Origin: Acetobacteraceae bacterium
Lineage (GTDB): Bacteria > Pseudomonadota > Alphaproteobacteria > Acetobacterales > Acetobacteraceae
Reading direction: 5' to 3'
Length of the DNA stretch: 7,319 nt
Assembly: GCA_947462945.1 (NCBI GenBank)
Contig: CANHTE010000057.1
Span: forward strand, 1-7,319
Position 1 is the first letter of the stretch. The number at the start of each line of letters is the position of its first letter. Made by a program: the position numbers and the translations under genes. Under the pieces are notes generated by a model. The model was given only the letters and a program-made list of their open reading frames with translations, made no database searches and was not told the DNA's origin. Below are positions 1 through 5,001 of this stretch, piece after piece.

Positions 1-579
1 GGCCAGGGCCTGCACCTCCACCACCTTGTCCGGTGTCACGCCGAATTTCTCGAAAACCTCAGGCTCACGGATCGGCTTCTGCTTGATCGGGTCCAGCATG
101 ATCACGCGCTCGCGGATCAGCTGCATGAGGTCCTTGTCGGAGGAGACGATGGTGACGCGGCCGCCCCCCTGGTCTGCATAGGCGGCCTCGAAGGCCTTGG
201 CATAGGCGGCGATCAGGTCATCCGCCTCGAAGCCCGGCAGTTCCACCTTGGCGACGCCGAAGGCCTCCGTCGCCTCGCGGATCAGCGCGAACTGGGGAAC
301 CAGCTCCTCCGGCGGCTCGGGCCGATGCGCCTTGTATTCGGGAAAGATCTCGTTGCGGAAGGTGGTGCGCGCCGTGTCGAAGACGACGGCGATATGCGTC
401 GAGACATTCTGGCTGAGAAAGCGCTCCAGGATTTGCGCGAAGCCGAACACGGCGTTGACTGGCGTGCCATCGGGCCGCGTCATGGGCGGCAGGGCGTGGA
501 AGGCGCGGAAGATGTATCCGCTGCCGTCAATCAGGATCAGATGGGGATCGGCTGATGGCGCTTCAGTGGTGTCCGTCAT
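1..579 (-). CDS. polA: DNA polymerase I, N-terminal 5'-3' exonuclease domain (partial)
   Basis: The first 193 residues of DNA polymerase I; the rest lies beyond the left edge. What is visible is the 5' nuclease (flap endonuclease) domain that removes RNA primers and flaps in Okazaki-fragment maturation and repair. Metal-binding and DNA-binding signatures appear in the expected order: LIDGSGYIFRAFHALP (Asp18), VVFD (Asp68), EYKAHRP (Lys83, Arg86), GFEADD (Glu118, Asp120, Asp121) and SSDKD (Asp148, Asp150). The start at 579 is chosen because AGGAAGG sits 8 nt upstream (588-594) and the protein then begins about ten residues before the conserved LIDGS strand, as is usual. The start lies inside the end of the upstream zinc-finger gene, so the two are probably co-transcribed and translationally coupled. 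Whether the 3'-5' exonuclease and polymerase domains are intact cannot be seen here. Confidence 0.96.
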   Translation of the reverse strand, partial: MTDTTEAPSADPHLILIDGSGYIFRAFHALPPMTRPDGTPVNAVFGFAQILERFLSQNVSTHIAVVFDTARTTFRNEIFPEYKAHRPEPPEELVPQFALIREATEAFGVAKVELPGFEADDLIAAYAKAFEAAYADQGGGRVTIVSSDKDLMQLIRERVIMLDPIKQKPIREPEVFEKFGVTPDKVVEVQALA

Positions 580-802
580 CGCCTGCACCTTCCTGGAGGC
601 GATAGGTGCGGGAGCAATAGGGGCAGGTGACCTCCTGCTGCTCGATGCGCATCCAGATGAGGGGATGCCCGCCCGAATTGGGGCCGGACGCGCCGCCGCT
701 GCCGTCACAGCTGACGGACCGGCTCTGCACCATGATCACTTCCTCGGGGGTCACGCCCTCGGTCATCTTGGGGGTGTAGCCGGTCAATTGCGGGTCGCGC
801 AT
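563..802 (-). CDS. Small CHCC-type zinc-finger domain protein
   Basis: A 79-residue protein of the zf-CHCC family, the domain also found in the mitochondrial complex I accessory subunit NDUFS6. The signature is clear: Cys32 in VSCDGSGG, His46 in GGHPLIW, then Cys60 and Cys63 in VTCPYCSRTYRL, giving the four zinc ligands. In alphaproteobacteria such proteins are short and stand alone; their exact role is poorly known, and a link to complex I is inferred only from the domain. The start at 802 gives a normal family length. The frame stays open further upstream, but that stretch runs back through the intergenic region and antisense to the lipase gene. The ribosome site is weak (AAGAAAG-like, about 10 nt upstream). 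The stop overlaps the polA start by 17 bp, placing this gene first in a zinc-finger/polA transcription unit. Confidence 0.88.
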   Translation of the reverse strand: MRDPQLTGYTPKMTEGVTPEEVIMVQSRSVSCDGSGGASGPNSGGHPLIWMRIEQQEVTCPYCSRTYRLQEGAGDDGHH

Positions 803-843
803 GGGGTGGTTCTTTCTTCGCCGCGTGGTGTTGTCACCATAAA

Positions 844-868
844 CCGCTGGCCAGGGATGGGCCAGCGG
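844..868. promoter_or_regulatory. Perfect 9-bp inverted repeat between divergent genes
   Basis: CCGCTGGCC (844-852) and GGCCAGCGG (860-868) are exact reverse complements separated by 7 bases. They sit in the 82-bp gap between the minus-strand zinc-finger gene and the plus-strand lipase gene. Such a position fits an operator for a dimeric regulator or a leader hairpin. On the minus strand the repeat is followed by TTTATGG, too weak for an intrinsic terminator, and no gene ends here. No convincing sigma-70 promoter could be placed in this gap on either strand. Confidence 0.35.
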
Positions 869-884
869 CCCATATCCCCCCGTG

Positions 885-1946
885 ATGAAGTTGTTGGCCG
901 CCCTCCTCCTCGCCTTGCTCTCGCTTTCAGCCTGCGCGCCCGTGGTGATTCCCGCCGGCCCCAGCATTCGCGCGGCCGGCCTCCAAGAATTCGAAGCGCC
1001 GCCGCTGCCCTGGGCGCCCGTGCCAGCCTGGGCCTTCGCGCCCTCACCCCCACCGCCGCAACCCTCGGGCCCGCGCCCCGAGGCCGCGCTGGTGATGGCC
1101 GATGGCGCCGCCCTGCCGTTGCGCGTCTGGCGGCCGGAAGGGGCGCCGCGCTTCGTCATTCTGGCCATTCATGGCCTGGCGGATCACGGCGGGAACATGC
1201 TGCTGGAGGGCGGCCCCATGCTCGCGGCCGGGGGGGCGTTGGTCTATGCCTATGACCAGCGCGGCTTTGGCTGGACCCGGCCGCGCGGCTATTGGGCCGG
1301 CGCCGAGACGATGGTGAATGACGCACGCACGGCTCTCGCCCTCATCCGCGCCCGCCACCCTGGCGTGCCAGTTTTCCTGCTGGGTGAGAGCATGGGCGGC
1401 GCCGTGGTGCTGGCCATGGGGCAAACCGACGTGGCCGGGATCATCCTGTCATCCCCCGCCCTGTGGGGGCGCGCCTATATGCCCGGGTTTCTGCGGGGTC
1501 TGCTCTGGTTCGCCGGCCATGGGCTGGGGCCGGTCGCGATGCCGGCCAGCGCCCCCAACATCACCGCGAGCGATAATCGGGAGGCGCTGCTGCGCTTCGG
1601 CCGGGACCCGCTGACCCTGCGCGAGGTGCGATTCGATATGGTGCACGGCCTGGTGGATTTGATGGATCAGGCGGTGGCGGCACTTCCCACCTGTTGCCGT
1701 GGCGTGCCGACGCTGGTGATGGTCGGCGGCAATGACCAGGTGATCCCCACGCCGATTGCCCGGCGTGCCCTGCGGGACGCGCAGGTGCCGCGCGTGGCGC
1801 TTTACCGCGAGGGCTGGCACCTGCTGCTGCGGGATGGCGTGCGCGCGCAGGTGGCGGGCGACATCATCGAATTCCTGAACGCCCCGGACCGGCCCACCGC
1901 GCGGGAAGCGGATGGCGCGGCCTGGATTGCTGCCACTCCACGCTGA
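885..1946 (+). CDS. Alpha/beta hydrolase lipoprotein (monoacylglycerol lipase-like)
   Basis: A 353-residue serine hydrolase of the Hydrolase_4/monoacylglycerol-lipase type. The catalytic triad is readable: nucleophile Ser169 in GESMGG, Asp284 in GGNDQVIP, His312 in GWHLLL. The oxyanion-side HG motif is His96-Gly97 in AIHGLADHGG, and DQRGFG follows the expected strand. Residues 1-17 are a lipoprotein signal peptide with lipobox LSAC (Cys17), so the mature enzyme should be lipid-anchored in the envelope. A Pro/Ala-rich linker (about 38-65) separates anchor and catalytic domain. The likely substrate is a monoacylglycerol or another small ester, but this is inferred from the family only. A GTG at 882 directly precedes the ATG at 885; neither has a recognisable Shine-Dalgarno, and ATG is preferred. 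It is the only plus-strand gene, divergent from the zinc-finger gene and convergent with the YqjE-like gene, so it is probably monocistronic. Confidence 0.9.
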   Translation: MKLLAALLLALLSLSACAPVVIPAGPSIRAAGLQEFEAPPLPWAPVPAWAFAPSPPPPQPSGPRPEAALVMADGAALPLRVWRPEGAPRFVILAIHGLADHGGNMLLEGGPMLAAGGALVYAYDQRGFGWTRPRGYWAGAETMVNDARTALALIRARHPGVPVFLLGESMGGAVVLAMGQTDVAGIILSSPALWGRAYMPGFLRGLLWFAGHGLGPVAMPASAPNITASDNREALLRFGRDPLTLREVRFDMVHGLVDLMDQAVAALPTCCRGVPTLVMVGGNDQVIPTPIARRALRDAQVPRVALYREGWHLLLRDGVRAQVAGDIIEFLNAPDRPTAREADGAAWIAATPR

Positions 1947-2038
1947 TGGCGAGGGCGGCGCGTTTCTGCCGCTGAATCAGGCCGAGTGAAATCGGCGGCT
2001 GCATCTCCGCTGATCCGGGACCGACGGGCAATGCCGCA

Positions 2039-2064
2039 GGCGGTGAGAAGAATCCATCACCGCC
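2039..2064 (-). terminator. Stem-loop at the end of the YqjE-like gene (possible terminator)
   Basis: GGCGGTGA (2039-2046) and TCACCGCC (2057-2064) form a perfect 8-bp stem with a 10-base loop. The right arm contains the stop codon of the YqjE-like gene. It lies in the 110-bp convergent gap (1947-2056), where a transcription end is expected for both genes. There is no T-run on either strand, so it is not a canonical intrinsic terminator; it may act as a 3' stabilising hairpin or near a Rho-dependent end. A shorter 5-bp stem (GCCGA/TCGGC, 1981-1996) lies nearby. Nothing else was found in the gap. Confidence 0.3.
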
Positions 2065-2458
2065 GGTTGCGCAGATACTGAACCACCAGGCCGCCCAGAT
2101 CGAGCGCAAGGGACTCCCAAGGCGGCCGCTGCGACGCGGGCGCAACGAGCAACCCCAAGGATTGATCCCGCAACGCCATCGCTTCCTTCGCCACCGGATC
2201 AGGCTGGCCGCGCGCCAGCAGCAGCAGCGCGAGCGCGAGGACGCCGTCCAGCAAGGCCAGCACAAGGGCCGCCGCCAAGGCTCCGTGATGGTCAGCGACC
2301 CAGATCCAGCCTGCGACGTGCAGGAGCGCCAGCATGGCCACGCCAAACCCGGCAGCAGCCGTGCCGAACATGGCCGCACGGCCCATGCTGGCTCCCTGGC
2401 GGCGCAGCAAGAGCCCCTCGGCCTGCGCCGCCGTGCCCAGCAGACGCAGGAAGCGCAT
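2057..2458 (-). CDS. YqjE-like / phage holin family (Phage_holin_3_6) membrane protein
   Basis: A 133-residue protein with two predicted membrane helices (about 27-52 and 59-83), a short basic N-terminus (MRFLRLLGTAAQAEGLLLRR) and a cytoplasmic tail from about residue 86. The helix pair followed by a charged DPVAKEAMALRDQS segment resembles the putative holin-X/YqjE group. Despite the holin label, these proteins usually sit in chromosomal operons beside DUF883 proteins, as in enterobacterial yqjD-yqjE, and are not lysis proteins. The same arrangement is seen here: the start lies 2 bp after the stop of the DUF883 gene, indicating coupling. No lysis or phage genes are nearby. The function is unknown; a membrane-associated role in stress or stationary phase is inferred from the neighbours. 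It is the last gene of the cluster and ends at a stem-loop. Confidence 0.78.
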   Translation of the reverse strand: MRFLRLLGTAAQAEGLLLRRQGASMGRAAMFGTAAAGFGVAMLALLHVAGWIWVADHHGALAAALVLALLDGVLALALLLLARGQPDPVAKEAMALRDQSLGLLVAPASQRPPWESLALDLGGLVVQYLRNRR

Positions 2459-2460
2459 GA

Positions 2461-2733
2461 TCAGCGCCGCAGCAGCGCAGCCAGCACAAAGCCAGCGGCA
2501 GCGGCCACCGCGAGGGCAGCAAGCGGCTTCTCCTGCACGGTATCGCCCAGGCGCGCGGCCTGGTGCCGCATCTCGTCGCTCGCGGCCTTTGCGGCATTTT
2601 CGGCGGAGTGCATCGCGGCGCCAAATACGGGCGTCACGCGGTCGCGCATCAATACCTCCACCTGCTCGCGCAGCTTGGCGATTTCGGCGGCGGCGTCATG
2701 GGCGGTGTTTGTGGCAAGGTCTTGCATGGACAT
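2461..2733 (-). CDS. DUF883 family protein (YqjD/ElaB/YgaM-like)
   Basis: A 90-residue protein with the standard DUF883 plan. An alpha-helical, heptad-rich segment (about 14-65, containing AEIAKLREQVEVLMRDRV) is followed by an EKPLAALA motif and one C-terminal hydrophobic helix (about 69-88) ending in the basic LLRR. In Escherichia coli the paralogues YqjD, ElaB and YgaM are tail-anchored inner-membrane proteins; YqjD binds ribosomes in stationary phase. Equivalent behaviour here is inferred from family membership. The start at 2733 is supported by AAGGA 7 nt upstream (2741-2745); a second in-frame ATG at 2727 is less well placed. It begins 25 bp after the Dps stop and ends 2 bp before the YqjE-like start, so dps, DUF883 and yqjE-like probably form one transcript. 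Confidence 0.88.
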   Translation of the reverse strand: MSMQDLATNTAHDAAAEIAKLREQVEVLMRDRVTPVFGAAMHSAENAAKAASDEMRHQAARLGDTVQEKPLAALAVAAAAGFVLAALLRR

Positions 2734-2758
2734 GGTGTTTTCCTTGTGTGGGGGGATA

Positions 2759-3265
2759 TCAGGCAACATGGCTGCGCCAGAGCCAGGCAGCCTTCTCATG
2801 GACGGCGATGCGGGCCACGAGCATGTCATGCGTCGCGGTATCCTCCGCCTCCTCCGCCTCATCGGCCAGGTCGCGGGCGTGTTCGGCCAACGCCATGTTG
2901 TCGGTTGCGAGCATGCGGGCCACTTGCTCCGTGGTGATGGCGCAATCCGCTTCTTCCAGCGTTCCCAGTTGCAGCAGGGCCCCCAGGCCATTGGGGGCGA
3001 GCTGCCGCAACGCCCGGACGCGCTCCGCCAATTCATCCACGGCCGCGAAAAGCTCCGCGTATTGCGCTTCAGTGAGCTTGTGCATCGCGTAGAATTGCGT
3101 GCCAGTGGCGTTCCAGTGGCACGCCTGCGTCTTCATCATGAGGATGTAGGTGTCTGCGATGAAGATATTCAGCGCGGTGCCCAGCCCGGACTCGGTATCA
3201 TTCGTCGCCGGGCGGGCGGCCGCACTGTTGCGGGCTGCGGTGGCTGGCATGGGCGTTACCGCCAT
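2759..3265 (-). CDS. dps: Dps family DNA-binding ferritin
   Basis: A 168-residue Dps (DNA protection during starvation) protein. The family forms dodecamers that oxidise and store iron with hydrogen peroxide and, in many species, bind and compact DNA. The inter-subunit ferroxidase ligands keep exact spacing: His50 in ACHWNATG, His62 in MHKLTEAQYAELF, Asp77 and Glu81 in AVDELAERVRALR (gaps of 12, 15 and 4, as in E. coli and Listeria Dps). The N-terminal tail of about 25 residues contains a few arginines and could contact DNA. The chosen start at 3265 overlaps the lipoprotein stop by 10 bp; an alternative ATG at 3250 lies just after that stop and would remove five residues. Neither has a good ribosome site, so translation probably depends on coupling to the lipoprotein gene. 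A DUF883 gene follows after 25 bp. Confidence 0.94.
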   Translation of the reverse strand: MAVTPMPATAARNSAAARPATNDTESGLGTALNIFIADTYILMMKTQACHWNATGTQFYAMHKLTEAQYAELFAAVDELAERVRALRQLAPNGLGALLQLGTLEEADCAITTEQVARMLATDNMALAEHARDLADEAEEAEDTATHDMLVARIAVHEKAAWLWRSHVA

Positions 3266-3498
3266 ACCGGCCGGCCAAGATTGACCGTGCCAGGCGAAGT
3301 GAGGGCACCCGTCGCGGCACCCGCGGCTCCGCCCAGGGCGGCGCCGCCCAGCACGCTGGTTCCCGTAAGCGCGCCCACCGCCGCACCACCCGCCGCGCCA
3401 ATGCCGCCGCCGGACAACGCGCGGTCACCCGTGCTCTGCCCGCAAGCACTGAGGCCCAGGGCGAGGCCCAGGTAAATGACCCTTTGCATGGTCTGCAT
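3256..3498 (-). CDS. Small glycine-zipper lipoprotein
   Basis: An 80-residue protein starting with a lipoprotein signal peptide: basic MQTMQR, a hydrophobic stretch, and lipobox LSAC with Cys19 as the lipidated residue. After a short polar linker, residues 29-67 are almost entirely Gly/Ala/Val/Leu with small-residue spacing (GGGIGAAGGAAVGALTG, GGAALGGAAGAATGAL), the pattern of glycine-zipper outer-membrane lipoproteins. The family's role is structural or stress-related in the envelope; nothing more specific is visible. The start at 3498 is set by GGAGGA 7 nt upstream; a longer open frame runs back through the tandem repeat to 3618 but lacks a signal peptide at its start. The stop overlaps the proposed dps start by 10 bp, so the gene appears to lead the dps/DUF883/yqjE-like group. 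Confidence 0.82.
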   Translation of the reverse strand: MQTMQRVIYLGLALGLSACGQSTGDRALSGGGIGAAGGAAVGALTGTSVLGGAALGGAAGAATGALTSPGTVNLGRPVWR

Positions 3499-3505
3499 CC
3501 GAGGT

Positions 3506-3511
3506 TCCTCC
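3506..3511 (-). promoter_or_regulatory. Ribosome binding site of the glycine-zipper lipoprotein
   Basis: GGAGGA on the minus strand, 7 nt before the ATG at 3498. It is the strongest Shine-Dalgarno in this part of the window and decides the start against both the internal ATG at 3489 and the long repeat-encoded upstream extension. Confidence 0.75.
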
Positions 3512-3537
3512 AACTGTGTTCGGGGAGGAGAACGCAG

Positions 3538-3566
3538 ACTTGACGGCTGGGTTGCATGGGTTTCAA
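3538..3566 (-). promoter_or_regulatory. Possible promoter for the lipoprotein-dps-DUF883-yqjE-like group
   Basis: On the minus strand TTGAAA (3561-3566, five of six matches to a sigma-70 -35 box) is followed after 17 bases by TCAAGT (3538-3543, three of six matches to a -10 box). This would give a leader of about 30 nt before the start at 3498. The -10 element is weak, so the call rests mainly on position in the gap and correct spacing. No general-stress (EcfG-type GGAAC/CGTT) promoter was found here. Confidence 0.25.
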
Positions 3567-3571
3567 CGGTC

Positions 3572-3634
3572 CCGGGCGCAGTCGCAAGCTTCACCCCGGG
3601 CGCAGTCGCAAGCTTCACCCCGGGCGCAGTCGCA
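3572..3634. repeat. 24-bp tandem repeat (about 2.6 copies) over the 3' end of the kinase-Usp gene
   Basis: Two identical 24-bp units (3572-3595 and 3596-3619), each starting CCGGGCGCAGTCGCAAGC on the plus strand and ending TTCACC, are followed by the first 15 bases of a third copy (3620-3634). The partial copy lies inside the kinase-Usp gene, encoding part of its last residues (VRLRPG). The gene's TGA stop (3615-3617) falls within the second unit, and the first unit carries the same TGA downstream. The array therefore looks like a repeated copy of the gene's own 3' end placed beyond its stop. Each unit contains the palindrome AAGCTT and unit junctions create CCGGG/CCCGG runs. Confidence 0.9.
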
Positions 3635-5000
3635 CCACCGTCACCGAACAGGCTGCGTCGCGCGCGATTTCGGCCGCGACGCTGCCCAGGACGCGGCGGC
3701 CCAGGCTATCGGCCCGGGCGCCCAGAATGATGTGATCCACGCGGTTGACCTGCGCGTATTCCAGAACCCCGGCCGCCGCGCTGGTGCCTTCCAGCACATG
3801 GTGCGTCAGGCGCTCCTCCGGCAATTTCAGCGCGGCCGACCAATGCCGCAGCTCCAGCAGGCGTTGCAGATGCTTGTTCCGTCCGGCATCGTCCAGCGCC
3901 ATGTCCGGCCGCAGCAGATGCGTGCGCAGCACATTGACGCAGGCCACGCGCGCGCCGGGCAGGATGGCCATGATCTGCGTCACCATGCCGCGCATCGCCG
4001 CCGAAAGCTCGGGCGTCACTTCATCGAGATCCAGCGCGACGGCGATGATCGGCGCGCCCGATTGCGCCATGGCGATGGCGTTGCGGCGCAGCTTCGGCTG
4101 GTGGTCGGGGTGAAAGCGCCGGCGGATGCGGTCTGTCCAGGCATCGCGCTTCAGCCGGGCGGCGCGCGCGCTGTGGCGCACCTGTTCCGGGTGGCGCAGG
4201 TCGAAGCCGAGTTGCGCCGCTGTCGGGTGCCGGCGCGCGGGCTCCACCTCAAGATTGCGCAGGATGATCTCCTGCAGCCAGGGGGGGCAATCGGGGCGGA
4301 GTGCGCGGGGCGGTGGCGGGTCCCACCACAGGCGGCGCTTCATGGCGCCCATATGCTGCGGATCGCCAAAGGGGTTGCGGCCTGTCGTCAGCGCATAAAG
4401 AAAAGCGCCCACCGCGAATAAATCCGAGGCGGGGTCACCACGCACGCCCATGATCTGCTCCGGCGCCATATAGGGCGCCGAGCCATAGGGCAGGCGGAAT
4501 TCCTCGGCCATCAGATCGGGCAATTGGGCGTGATGCGAAAGGCCGAAATCCAGCATGATGATACGCTCATCCGTGCGCATCAGATTGCCCGGCTTCACAT
4601 CCAGATGCACCACCCCCTGGCGATGCAGCGCGCAAAGCGCCTCCGCGATCAACGCGCCGGTCTCGACGATTTCGTCGATGGGCAAGGGCAGCCGGTCAAG
4701 CAGGGGCAACAGCGTCTCGCCCTCGATGCGCTCCATCGCGATCCAGGGCAATGGCTCATGCCCCACGCCGAGGCAGCGCGGCACATGCGGCCCATCGAGC
4801 CGGGGCAGGATCATCTGCTCCATCTCGAAGCCGACAATGGCGGCAGGGTCATCGCCCTCGGCCAGCAGGGGAAGTTTCACCAGGATGGGCAGGTCATGCT
4901 CGGGGTGGGTGGCCGCGTGCAGCACGGCCATGCCGCCGCGATGAACGACCTCTCCCAGTGAGAAGCCGCCGATGACCTGGCCCCTTTTCACAGGATGCAT
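3615..5000 (-). CDS. Ser/Thr protein kinase fused to a universal stress protein (UspA) domain
   Basis: A 461-residue, soluble two-domain protein. Residues 10-270 are a Hanks-type kinase: a loose P-loop (VVHRGGMAVLHAA, 18-30), Lys42 in ILVKLP, a candidate helix-C glutamate (Glu59 or Glu61), catalytic loop HLDVKPGN (His132, Asp134, Lys136, Asn139), DFG (151-153) and YMAPEQ (APE 179-181). The usual HRD arginine is Leu133. After a basic linker (280-308), residues 313-459 are a UspA fold: IIAVALDLD at the first strand and GARADSLGRRVLGSVA (427-442) at the nucleotide loop, where the second Gly of the classic GxxG is Ala430 and the spacing is one residue short. Such fusions are known in proteobacteria. 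The likely role is stress signalling by phosphorylating unknown targets. The start at 5000 lies one base after the phosphoesterase stop, implying strict coupling. The stop lies in a tandem repeat. Confidence 0.92.
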   Translation of the reverse strand: MHPVKRGQVIGGFSLGEVVHRGGMAVLHAATHPEHDLPILVKLPLLAEGDDPAAIVGFEMEQMILPRLDGPHVPRCLGVGHEPLPWIAMERIEGETLLPLLDRLPLPIDEIVETGALIAEALCALHRQGVVHLDVKPGNLMRTDERIIMLDFGLSHHAQLPDLMAEEFRLPYGSAPYMAPEQIMGVRGDPASDLFAVGAFLYALTTGRNPFGDPQHMGAMKRRLWWDPPPPRALRPDCPPWLQEIILRNLEVEPARRHPTAAQLGFDLRHPEQVRHSARAARLKRDAWTDRIRRRFHPDHQPKLRRNAIAMAQSGAPIIAVALDLDEVTPELSAAMRGMVTQIMAILPGARVACVNVLRTHLLRPDMALDDAGRNKHLQRLLELRHWSAALKLPEERLTHHVLEGTSAAAGVLEYAQVNRVDHIILGARADSLGRRVLGSVAAEIARDAACSVTVVRLRPG

Positions 5001-5001
5001 C

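Noticed and set aside
248..1255. Plus-strand open frame of 335 codons across polA, the zinc-finger gene and the start of the lipase
   Set aside because: It runs antisense to two well-supported genes and out of frame with the lipase; the translation is Arg/Gly/Pro-rich with no recognisable motif, typical of shadow frames in GC-rich DNA.
1970..2000. Intrinsic terminator for the lipase gene around the GCCGA/TCGGC stem
   Set aside because: The stem is only 5 bp and is followed by GGCTGCATC with no T-run, so it is not reported as a separate feature.
2057..2458. Prophage remnant suggested by the holin-family match
   Set aside because: No endolysin, structural, integrase or repressor genes are nearby, and the gene is coupled to DUF883 as in the chromosomal yqjD-yqjE arrangement.
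2162..3475. Plus-strand open frame of 437 codons over the YqjE-like, DUF883, Dps and lipoprotein genes
   Set aside because: It is antisense to four genes with clear family signatures; its translation is low-complexity, Gln/Arg/Ala-rich and motif-free.
3499..3571. General-stress sigma (EcfG-type) promoter before the lipoprotein/dps group
   Set aside because: The one GGAAC on the minus strand overlaps the ribosome site and has no CGTT at 16-17 bases downstream.
3499..3618. Extension of the lipoprotein back through the repeat (VKLATAPG copies)
   Set aside because: It would bury the signal peptide and lipobox inside the protein and ignore the strong GGAGGA ribosome site before 3498.
3572..3634. 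CRISPR array
   Set aside because: The units are directly abutting with no spacers, fewer than three full copies, and there are no cas genes.
3516..4421. Plus-strand open frame of 301 codons antisense to the kinase-Usp gene
   Set aside because: The opposite strand holds a protein with complete kinase motifs; this frame begins in the tandem repeat and shows no domain.
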